Notes under the pieces: model-generated
Databases searched by the model: none
What the model was told of the DNA's origin: nothing
What the model saw: the letters and a program-made list of their open reading frames with translations, nothing else
Source of the DNA: Polaromonas sp. UBA5171
GTDB lineage: Bacteria; Pseudomonadota; Gammaproteobacteria; Burkholderiales; Burkholderiaceae_C
Direction: 5' to 3'
DNA length: 13,282 nucleotides
NCBI GenBank assembly: GCA_002413395.1
Contig: DHWX01000130.1
Location: 40,092 to 53,373, forward strand
In this document: positions 7,400 through 13,282 of the stretch, in pieces
How positions within the stretch are numbered: the stretch's first letter is position 1
Layout: each line of letters starts with the position of its first letter
Translations under genes and position numbers: made by a program

Positions 7400-8320
7400 T
7401 CACTTCAGGGCTGTTGCGCCAGCCTTGTTGGACAGTCCCCACACATAGGAGGTCAAGACATGAATCTGGGATTCGGTGAGCTTGTCTTTCTGGGCGGGCA
7501 TCTGGTTGACCTTGCCATTGTTGACCATGGCCACGATGGCATTTTCGCCATAACCGTGAAGCCAGATATTGTCGGTCAGGTTGGCTGAACCAATGGCCTG
7601 ATTGCCCTTTCCATCGGCACCGTGACAGGCAGCGCAGACGACAAACTTTTCCTTGCCCAAGGCAGCCCTGAGCGAGTCATGCGGGCTGCCCGACAAACTT
7701 AACACATATTGCGCTACATTGCGCACGTCATCCGGTGTGCCAACGGCTGCGGCCATGGGTGGCATATTGCCGATGCGGCCATTGGTTATGGATTCCTTGA
7801 TCTGGGCGGGGAAGCCCCCATGCAGCCAGTCTGAATCGGTCAGGTTCGGAAAGCCCTTGCCGCCCCGAGCGTCTGAACCGTGGCACTGCGAACAGTTGTT
7901 CATGAACAGGCGTTCGCCAATCGCCATCGCCTTCGCATCGCCCGCCAGGTCTTCGGGTTTCATGGCATTGAACCTGGCATACAGGGGTTCCACCTCCCTG
8001 TTGCCTTTGGCCACTTCCGCTTCATATTGACCAATCGCGCTCCAGCCCAGCTTGCCGGAAAAACTCCCAAGACCGGGGTACAGGGTCAGGTAAATCAGGG
8101 CAAAAACGGTGGTAATGACAAACAGCCACACCCACCAGCGCGGCAGGGGATTGTTCATCTCGCGCAGGTCGCCATCCCATACATGGCCCGTGGTATTGTC
8201 GTGGGCAGTCATGGCCTTGGCCTTGCCACTGAACCACAACAGCAGCAGACACGCCACGATGCTCATCAACGAAATACCAGCCACATAAACCGACCAGAAA
8301 TTACTCGTGAAGTCGCTCAT
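7400..8320 (-). CDS. ccoP: cbb3-type cytochrome c oxidase subunit III, dihaem CcoP
   Basis: The dihaem cytochrome c subunit that passes electrons to CcoO and the catalytic subunit, anchored in the inner membrane with its haem domains in the periplasm. The 306-residue protein has two membrane helices at about 9-30 and 62-82, with the conserved GHVWDGDLREMNNPLPRWW between them. Two haem-binding motifs follow: CSQCH at 143-147 and CAACH at 229-233, with likely axial methionines in NMPP (Met186) and QMPA (Met274). Length is typical. ATG is preceded by AAGGAA seven bases upstream. The gene starts 35 bases after the ccoQ stop and ends 52 bases before ccoG. Confidence 0.97.
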   Translation of the reverse strand: MSDFTSNFWSVYVAGISLMSIVACLLLLWFSGKAKAMTAHDNTTGHVWDGDLREMNNPLPRWWVWLFVITTVFALIYLTLYPGLGSFSGKLGWSAIGQYEAEVAKGNREVEPLYARFNAMKPEDLAGDAKAMAIGERLFMNNCSQCHGSDARGGKGFPNLTDSDWLHGGFPAQIKESITNGRIGNMPPMAAAVGTPDDVRNVAQYVLSLSGSPHDSLRAALGKEKFVVCAACHGADGKGNQAIGSANLTDNIWLHGYGENAIVAMVNNGKVNQMPAQKDKLTESQIHVLTSYVWGLSNKAGATALK

Positions 8321-8355
8321 TTTTTATTCCTTATCCGGTTCGTTGGCGGTTCGCA

Positions 8356-8493
8356 TCAGTCCTGCTCGAAAGGCAGCCGCGCTGCCTCGTCAAAGCTGGC
8401 GGCATTGCGGCTGGACCATGCCCACACCATGATTCCGATAAATACAATAAAAGAAATCACTGTCACGATGGACCTGAGTGTGTTGATATCCAT
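8356..8493 (-). CDS. ccoQ: cbb3-type cytochrome oxidase subunit CcoQ (FixQ)
   Basis: A small gene of 45 codons. The product begins MDINTLRSIVTVISFIVF, has one membrane helix at about 8-26 (through FIGIMVWAWS), then a short cytoplasmic tail SSRNAASFDEAARLPFEQD. This is the normal pattern of CcoQ: one helix, W-A-W/Y, F-x-E-A-A-x-L-P-F. CcoQ is thought to stabilise the oxidase complex, notably the CcoP association. GGAG lies eight bases before ATG. It is 17 bases after the ccoO stop and 35 bases before ccoP, in the usual NOQP order. Confidence 0.93.
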   Translation of the reverse strand: MDINTLRSIVTVISFIVFIGIMVWAWSSRNAASFDEAARLPFEQD

Positions 8494-8510
8494 GTTAAAC
8501 GCTCCGTGAG

Positions 8511-9137
8511 TTATTTGCGGTGAATTCCGAGCACCTGCAGATAGGCAATGACGGCTTCAATTTCTGTCTTTCCCTTGATCTCGTCAGGTGCCTTGGCAAT
8601 CTGCTCATCTGTGTAGGGCGTTCCCACGGTACGCAGCCCCTTCATGTGGGCTTGAATGGTGGTCTCATCCACTAGAGTCTTCTCCAGCCAGGAATAAGCC
8701 GGCATGTTTGACTCGGGCACCACATCACGCGGGTTGTTCAGGTGAATCCGGTGCCATTCATCGCTGTATTTGCCACCCACGCGCGCGAGGTCCGGACCAG
8801 TGCGCTTGCTGCCCCACTGGAATGGGTGGTCATACACAAACTCACCCGCCACGGAATAGGGGCCATAACGCAGCGTCTCGGCACGAAATGGTCGAATCAT
8901 TTGCGAGTGGCAGTTGTAGCAGCCCTCGCGCTGGTAAATGTCGCGGCCAGCCAACTGTAGCGCCGTGTAGGGCTGCAAACCTTTGATCGGTTCAGTGGTG
9001 GACTTCTGGAAGAACAGCGGCACGATCTCGACCAGGCCGCCTACAGCGAGCACCAGGAGAATCATCACGATCATCAGGAAGTTGTTGGTCTCGATTTTTT
9101 CGTGGGAGAAACCGCCGCCGGTATTTTGGTTTGCCAT
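8511..9137 (-). CDS. ccoO: cbb3-type cytochrome c oxidase subunit II, monohaem CcoO
   Basis: The membrane-anchored monohaem cytochrome c subunit of cbb3 oxidase, receiving electrons from CcoP and passing them to CcoN. It has 208 residues, with one N-terminal helix at about 20-43 (FLMIVMILLVLAVGGLVEIV) and a periplasmic haem domain. The haem motif CYNCH is at 73-77 within YQREGCYNCHSQMIRPF, a strong CcoO signature. The axial methionine is probably Met145 in ESNMPAYSWL, and KRTGPDLARVGGKYSDEWH (111-129) is also characteristic. ATG is preceded by GAGGAG nine bases upstream. The gap from the ccoN stop is 13 bases, so the two are cotranslated from one message. Confidence 0.97.
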   Translation of the reverse strand: MANQNTGGGFSHEKIETNNFLMIVMILLVLAVGGLVEIVPLFFQKSTTEPIKGLQPYTALQLAGRDIYQREGCYNCHSQMIRPFRAETLRYGPYSVAGEFVYDHPFQWGSKRTGPDLARVGGKYSDEWHRIHLNNPRDVVPESNMPAYSWLEKTLVDETTIQAHMKGLRTVGTPYTDEQIAKAPDEIKGKTEIEAVIAYLQVLGIHRK

Positions 9138-9150
9138 GTTGTTTTGCTCC

Positions 9151-10587
9151 TCAGGCGCGGGCCGCGGCGACTGGAATGGTGACGATGACCGACCGGCCAG
9201 CAGTTGCCGTTTTCACCATGTTCCAGAGCATGATGAGCATGCCGCCGAGATAGAGCAAGCCTCCAAGCAGGCGCAGCACATAGAAGGGATAGGTGGCCTT
9301 GACCGATTCCACAAAGGTATAGGTCAGCGTACCGTCGGGGTTGACCGCGCGCCACATCAGACCCTGCATCACCCCGGCAATCCACATGGCTGCGATATAA
9401 ATCACGATGCCAATGGTCGCCGTCCAGAAGTGGACTTCGACCGCCTTCGGGCTGTACATCTGCTTCTGGCCGAAAAGGCGTGGTATCAGGTAATACATGC
9501 TGCCAATGGTGACCAGCCCGACCCAGCCCAAGGCACCCGAATGCACGTGCCCAATAGTCCAGTCGGTGTAATGGGAGAGCGCATTGACAGTCTTGATCGA
9601 CATCATGGGTCCCTCGAATGTGCTCATGCCGTAGAAGGACAGCGACACAATCAGAAAGCGCAGGATCGGGTCATCGCGCAGCTTGTGCCAAGCACCCGAC
9701 AACGTCATGATGCCGTTGATCATGCCACCCCAGCTCGGTGCCAGCAGGATCAGGGAAAAGACCATGCCCACCGACTGTGTCCAGTCTGGCAAGGCGGTGT
9801 AGTGCAGATGGTGCGGACCCGCCCACATGTACGTAAAAATCAACGCCCAGAAGTGAACGATGGACAAGCGATACGAGTACACCGGCCGCTCCGCCTGCTT
9901 CGGAATGAAGTAATACATCATGCCCAGGAAACCGGCGGTCAGCAGGAAGCCCACGGCATTGTGGCCGTACCACCACTGCACCATGGCATCCTGCACGCCT
10001 GCGTAGACCGAGTAGGACTTCATGAAGCCGACCGGAATGGCGGCGTTGTTCACCAAGTGCAGCATGGCAATGGCAATGATGAATGCACCATAGAACCAGT
10101 TGGCCACGTAAATGTGCTTGACCTTGCGGGTTCCCACGGTACCAAAGAACACAAAGGCATAAGCCACCCAAACCAGAGTGATCAGGATGTCAATCGGCCA
10201 TTCAAGTTCGGCATACTCCCTGGACTGGGTATATCCGAGTGGGAGAGAAATGACGGCGGAGACAATCACCAACTGCCAGCCCCAGAAGACAAAGGCAGCC
10301 AGCTTGTCGGAGAACAGGCGCACCTGACAAGTACGTTGCACCACATACAGGGACGTGCCCATCAGCCCGCAACAGCCGAATGCAAAAATGACTGCATTGG
10401 TGTGCAGAGGCCGCAATCGGCCATAGCTGAGCCAGGGAATTCCAAAATTGAGTTCTGGCCAGGCCAACTCTGCCGCAATGAACACGCCAACCAGCATGCC
10501 GACCACGCCCCAGACCACCGTCATGACCGTGAACTGTCTCACAACGGTGTCGTTGTAGGTTGTGGCTTGTGTATTGGAAAATTTCAT
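9151..10587 (-). CDS. ccoN: cbb3-type cytochrome c oxidase catalytic subunit I, CcoN
   Basis: The catalytic haem-copper subunit of the high-affinity proton-pumping cbb3 terminal oxidase, which reduces oxygen to water. The 478-residue product has about 12 membrane helices. Haem and CuB ligands are visible: His62 in RPLHTNAV, His209 in WWYGHNAVGF, His259/His260 in WAGPHHLHYT, and His347/His349 in WTIGHVHSGALGW. Tyr253 in FTYMWAGP fits the cross-linked tyrosine of this family (the numbering runs two above the Pseudomonas stutzeri enzyme). The start is the ATG at 10587, five bases after AGGAGG (10593-10598); an in-frame GTG two codons upstream overlaps that ribosome site and is rejected. It is the first gene after the FNR-box promoter and heads the ccoNOQPGH set. 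Confidence 0.97.
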   Translation of the reverse strand: MKFSNTQATTYNDTVVRQFTVMTVVWGVVGMLVGVFIAAELAWPELNFGIPWLSYGRLRPLHTNAVIFAFGCCGLMGTSLYVVQRTCQVRLFSDKLAAFVFWGWQLVIVSAVISLPLGYTQSREYAELEWPIDILITLVWVAYAFVFFGTVGTRKVKHIYVANWFYGAFIIAIAMLHLVNNAAIPVGFMKSYSVYAGVQDAMVQWWYGHNAVGFLLTAGFLGMMYYFIPKQAERPVYSYRLSIVHFWALIFTYMWAGPHHLHYTALPDWTQSVGMVFSLILLAPSWGGMINGIMTLSGAWHKLRDDPILRFLIVSLSFYGMSTFEGPMMSIKTVNALSHYTDWTIGHVHSGALGWVGLVTIGSMYYLIPRLFGQKQMYSPKAVEVHFWTATIGIVIYIAAMWIAGVMQGLMWRAVNPDGTLTYTFVESVKATYPFYVLRLLGGLLYLGGMLIMLWNMVKTATAGRSVIVTIPVAAARA

Positions 10588-10592
10588 TGACA

Positions 10593-10598
10593 CCTCCT
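10593..10598 (-). promoter_or_regulatory. Ribosome binding site deciding the ccoN start
   Basis: AGGAGG on the minus strand lies five bases before the ATG at 10587. The in-frame GTG at 10593 would use the last base of this same site, so the ATG is preferred. Confidence 0.8.
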
Positions 10599-10617
10599 CT
10601 TTGTTTTATCTTAAGCA

Positions 10618-10630
10618 CGGCTCAAAAATA
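10618..10630 (-). promoter_or_regulatory. Putative ccoN promoter -10 region
   Basis: On the minus strand TATTTT (complement of 10625-10630) is a partial -10 match with a predicted start near 10618. The FNR box at 10654-10667 is then centred about 42 bases upstream, the class II activator position. The leader to the ccoN ATG would be about 30 bases and carries the AGGAGG site. Inference from spacing. Confidence 0.5.
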
Positions 10631-10653
10631 TCGTGGAACTAACCGATTTTAAT

Positions 10654-10667
10654 TTGATCTAAGTCAA
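10654..10667. promoter_or_regulatory. FNR box upstream of ccoN
   Basis: TTGATCTAAGTCAA on the plus strand (TTGACTTAGATCAA on the minus strand) matches the FNR consensus with one mismatch. Read on the minus strand it differs from the box at 4343-4356 (plus strand) only in one spacer base. It sits in the 76-base gap before ccoN and extends into the end of ccoS: the ccoS TGA stop (10664-10666) lies inside the box. Confidence 0.82.
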
Positions 10668-10801
10668 TCCTGGTGAAGAATGCGCTCCCCCTCGGCGTCA
10701 ATGTCGTCGAATTGACCCCGGTGGATGGCCCACCACAGCCCGCCAAGGATGAAGAACACCAGCATGACAGACAGCGGAATCAACAGAAAAAGTATTTCCA
10801 T
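10664..10801 (-). CDS. ccoS: cbb3 oxidase maturation protein CcoS (FixS)
   Basis: A 45-residue single-helix membrane protein required in other bacteria for inserting cofactors into cbb3 oxidase. The helix spans about 3-26 (ILFLLIPLSVMLVFFILGGL) and is followed by the family tail WWAIHRGQFDDIDAEGERIL. ATG overlaps the ccoI stop codon by one base (TGATG), so ccoI and ccoS are translationally coupled; CTGGAG about eight bases upstream is a plausible ribosome site. The stop codon lies within the FNR box that serves ccoN. Confidence 0.93.
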   Translation of the reverse strand: MEILFLLIPLSVMLVFFILGGLWWAIHRGQFDDIDAEGERILHQD

Positions 10802-13143
10802 CAAGGAGTCTCCAGAGGGCGAACGGCTGCTGACAGGCGCAGCGCATTGAGCACCACCAACAACGAACTGAAAGCCATGCCCAGCCCGGCCAGCCAGGCG
10901 GGCAGCCAGCCGGCCACTGCCATAGGCACGCTTACAGCATTGTAAATAGCTGCCCACCACAGATTCTGCCGCACGATGGCGAGCGTGCGACGGGCGCGGA
11001 TCAAGGTCTGCGCCACGCTGCCCAGCCGGCCACCAAGCACAACGAAATCAGATTGCGCCTGGGCCAGCGGGACCGCCCGTCCGAAAGCAAACGACACATG
11101 CGCGCCGGCCAGCACGGGACCATCGTTCAGGCCATCCCCGACCATGGCCACCTTGCAGCCCTGGGCCTGCAAGCCGCGCAGGAAACCAAGCTTGTCCTGC
11201 GGCGTGCAACCGCCGCGGGCCTGGCTGATGCCGGCTTGCCGCGCCACGCGGGCCACCGTTTCGGGAATGTCACCCGATAGCAGGTGCACCCGCACACCAT
11301 GGTCAGCCAGTACGGACACCGTGGCCCGGGCATCGGAGCGCAACTCCTCATGCAACTCAAACGTGGCGACCCAACCTTTATCGTCGCTGAGGCAGGCATG
11401 CAATAAGTCCGTTTCGGGTCGCTCCACCCCGCAAAAGCGGGCCGAACCCAGACGCGCCGAACTGGCTGCCGCCTGGCTACCGGTGCTGATCAGGTGGCCC
11501 GACAGACCCTGCCCGGCTGACTCTTGCACGGCTTCAGCCGACCTGATCGCGAGACTGCCTTCTTCATCCTGCCATGCAGCCACCAGTGCACGCGACACCG
11601 GATGCAATGAATGCTGCGCCAATGCGACCGCCATGGCCAATGCCTCTTTTCGGGAAACACCACTCCGGGTATGCACATCGCCCAGCGCAAACCCATCGCG
11701 CGTCAGGGTGCCAGTCTTGTCGAACACCACCGTATCCACGCTCGCCAGGGATTCCAGTGCCTGCAGGCGGCGCACCAGCACGCCACCGCGCGCCAGAGCC
11801 CCGGCGCTGGCCAGCATGGCCGCCGGTGTCGCCAGAGACAGCGCGCAGGGACAGGTTACCACCAGCACCGCGACCGCTACCATCAGCGCGTAACCCGGGT
11901 TATGCGGCCACCAGTACGCGGCCGCCCCGCCGGCTGCCAACAGAACAAAGAGCAGAAAAGGCCTGGCGATGCGGTCGGCCAGCTGCGCCAGCTGAGGCTT
12001 CGAAGTTGAGGCACTTTCCATCAGGGCCACAATTTGCGCAAAGCGCGTATCGCTGCCAGTGCATTCCACGCGCACCAGCACGGCGGCGGTCAGATTGTGG
12101 CTGCCGGCAATCACGCCACTGCCCGCGCCGCGTGGCAGCGGACGGGATTCGCCGGTGAGCAGAGCCTCATCGGCCAGGGTTTGGCCTTCCAGAATGACGC
12201 CATCGGCCGGGAAAGCCTCGCCCGGCAACACACGAATGATGTCGCCAGCGGCCAGTCGGCGAACAGCAACACGCTCCAACTCGCCGTCTGTGCCACGTCG
12301 CTCCACGCTGTCGGGCAGGCGGTTCATCAGCGCTTCCAGCGCCCCAGCCGTACGGTCGCGCAGGCGCAGTTCCAGCCAGCGCCCGGTCAGCAGAAAGAAC
12401 ACAAACATGGTGAAGGAATCAAAATACACTTCAGCCCCGAAAATGCCTGCGGGCTCGAAGCTGGCGATGGAACTCACCACAAAAGTGATCCCCATGCCCA
12501 GGGCGACTGGCAGGTCCATGCTGACGCGGCGCAGGCGCAGGTCGCGCAGCGCATTGCTAAAGAATGGCGCGCAGGAAAACAGCAGCACCGGCAGCGACAG
12601 CAGCCACGAAGCCCATCGCAGCAATTGCGCCATATCGGGTGCCAAGTCGCCCGGCCGGGCGATGTAGGCGGGCCAAGAGTACATCATGACCTGCATCATG
12701 CAAAAACCGGCCACGCTCAAGCGCCACAGCGCCTGGCGCGTTTCGGCGCGTCGGCGGTCAAGGGCAAAGGCATCGTTGGCCGGCACCGCCGGGTAACCGG
12801 CGCGCTTGGCGGCCTGCATCCAGCCAGACGGCTTGACGGCCTGGCCTGACCAGACGATGCGGCCGCGATGACTGGCCGCGCTCACGTCCACCGACAGCAC
12901 GCCGGGCACCTGGCGCAAGGCATCCTCAATGGTCAGCGCGCAAGCCGCGCAGTGCATTCCTTCAAACACCACGCTCGATTCCCAGCACGCAGGCCGCTGC
13001 GGCAACGGCCGACTGAAGGCGGCCCACTCCTGCGGATCATCCAGTAACGCCAGTGGCATGGCGCTGGCTGCAGTCGGAAACACGGCGTCACCCGGCAGGC
13101 CAGATCCAGAAAGGGGCAGAGGTGACAGACCGGCCGGATGCAT
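10801..13143 (-). CDS. ccoI: Copper-transporting P1B-type ATPase CcoI (FixI)
   Basis: An inner-membrane P-type ATPase that exports copper(I) for cbb3 oxidase maturation. The 780-residue protein has one N-terminal heavy-metal-associated domain at about 55-125 with GMHCAAC (Cys65, Cys68). The membrane copper motif CPC is at 431-433, in VVTCPCALSLATP. The actuator motif TGES is at 330-333, the phosphorylation motif DKTGTLT has Asp475, the HP dipeptide is at 514-515 in HSLHPVS, and the hinge motif GDGLND is at 669-674. Asn727, YN at 734-735 and MAFSS at 756-760 in the last helices are those of copper ATPases. The start ATG lacks a clear ribosome site; Met29 is the main alternative, and an in-frame stop at 13165-13167 rules out much extension. 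The N-terminus is short, without the zinc-ribbon-like CxxC segment seen in many FixI proteins. No FNR box lies in the visible upstream region. Confidence 0.95.
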   Translation of the reverse strand: MHPAGLSPLPLSGSGLPGDAVFPTAASAMPLALLDDPQEWAAFSRPLPQRPACWESSVVFEGMHCAACALTIEDALRQVPGVLSVDVSAASHRGRIVWSGQAVKPSGWMQAAKRAGYPAVPANDAFALDRRRAETRQALWRLSVAGFCMMQVMMYSWPAYIARPGDLAPDMAQLLRWASWLLSLPVLLFSCAPFFSNALRDLRLRRVSMDLPVALGMGITFVVSSIASFEPAGIFGAEVYFDSFTMFVFFLLTGRWLELRLRDRTAGALEALMNRLPDSVERRGTDGELERVAVRRLAAGDIIRVLPGEAFPADGVILEGQTLADEALLTGESRPLPRGAGSGVIAGSHNLTAAVLVRVECTGSDTRFAQIVALMESASTSKPQLAQLADRIARPFLLFVLLAAGGAAAYWWPHNPGYALMVAVAVLVVTCPCALSLATPAAMLASAGALARGGVLVRRLQALESLASVDTVVFDKTGTLTRDGFALGDVHTRSGVSRKEALAMAVALAQHSLHPVSRALVAAWQDEEGSLAIRSAEAVQESAGQGLSGHLISTGSQAAASSARLGSARFCGVERPETDLLHACLSDDKGWVATFELHEELRSDARATVSVLADHGVRVHLLSGDIPETVARVARQAGISQARGGCTPQDKLGFLRGLQAQGCKVAMVGDGLNDGPVLAGAHVSFAFGRAVPLAQAQSDFVVLGGRLGSVAQTLIRARRTLAIVRQNLWWAAIYNAVSVPMAVAGWLPAWLAGLGMAFSSLLVVLNALRLSAAVRPLETP

Positions 13144-13190
13144 GATTGAAGAGCTTAGCGGCTTTTATCTCCACCGTTTAAACCTGAGGG

Positions 13191-13233
13191 AAAAACCGCA
13201 GGGTCTCGCCGCTTACGCCGCCTGCGTGTTTTT
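13191..13233. terminator. Probable bidirectional intrinsic terminator upstream of ccoI
   Basis: AAAAAC-CGCAGG (13191-13202) can pair with CCTGCG-T-GTTTTT (13221-13233) with a single bulged T, giving a stem of 12 pairs around an 18-base loop. The A tract on one side and T tract on the other give a U tail in both directions. The large loop weakens the call. On the minus strand it would end a gene lying beyond the right edge and insulate ccoI. Confidence 0.45.
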
Positions 13234-13261
13234 CACCGCAACGTCTCACACCGCGCGAGGG

Positions 13262-13282
13262 AACACCAACACCAACACCAAC
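13262..13282. repeat. AACACC hexamer tandem repeat, cut by window edge
   Basis: Three full AACACC units plus AAC run to the last base of the window, so the true copy number is unknown. On the minus strand it would read as alternating Val-Gly or Leu-Val codons if coding. It may be part of a short simple repeat beyond the window. Confidence 0.6.

Noticed and set aside
8983..10590. Long plus-strand open frame of 535 codons
   Set aside because: It is antisense to ccoN and the start of ccoO, which carry all catalytic and haem-binding motifs; the plus-strand product is His/Gln-rich with no recognisable domain, typical of a shadow in GC-rich DNA.
10591..10593. GTG start for ccoN two codons upstream
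   Set aside because: It overlaps the AGGAGG ribosome site that serves the ATG at 10587.
12034..12849. Plus-strand open frame of 271 codons
   Set aside because: It is antisense to ccoI; low-complexity Gln/Ala/His composition and no ribosome site.
13262..13282. AACACC repeats as a CRISPR array
   Set aside because: The unit is only six bases, with no spacers and no cas genes.

Overview
The window looks like a chromosomal segment of a Gram-negative betaproteobacterium, most likely Burkholderiales/Comamonadaceae (Polaromonas- or Rhodoferax-like). This rests on the gene order ccoI-ccoS-ccoNOQP-ccoG-ccoH next to fnr and hemN, on protein motifs, and on fairly GC-rich coding DNA. The taxonomic call is inference; no marker RNA is present. 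The segment is densely packed: I see no gene-free stretch over 300 bases and no mobile element, CRISPR array, tRNA or rRNA.

Left part (1-2853): a class II glutamine amidotransferase cut off at its N-terminus by the window edge, then a biosynthetic/catabolic-type threonine ammonia-lyase with a C-terminal ACT domain. Both are on the plus strand. Threonine ammonia-lyase converges with a minus-strand TauE/SafE (DsbD_2-like) membrane protein that is co-oriented and tightly packed behind hemN.

Centre (2863-5207): hemN (oxygen-independent coproporphyrinogen III dehydrogenase, minus) and an fnr-type oxygen sensor (plus) are divergent. They share a short regulatory region holding an FNR box and overlapping -10-like hexamers.

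Right part (5271-13143, all minus): a complete cbb3-type high-affinity cytochrome oxidase cluster, transcribed right to left as ccoI (copper P-type ATPase), ccoS, [FNR box/promoter], ccoN, ccoO, ccoQ, ccoP, ccoG, a short FixH/CcoH, and an unrecognised 96-residue membrane protein. The right edge holds a probable bidirectional terminator and a truncated AACACC hexamer repeat.

Together the centre and right form an oxygen-limitation respiration module. FNR senses low oxygen through a 4Fe-4S cluster. Well-formed FNR boxes precede both hemN (anaerobic haem supply) and ccoN (microaerobic oxidase). CcoI supplies copper, and CcoG, CcoH and CcoS are assembly factors. The two FNR boxes match at 13 of 14 positions when read in the same orientation. 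I found no evidence of a wholly novel system. The points most worth a second look are the unknown small Cys-tailed membrane protein, the architecture of the FNR-controlled promoters (one box overlaps the ccoS stop codon), an altered C-terminal motif in HemN, and a degenerate FNR-like dyad upstream of the threonine ammonia-lyase gene.
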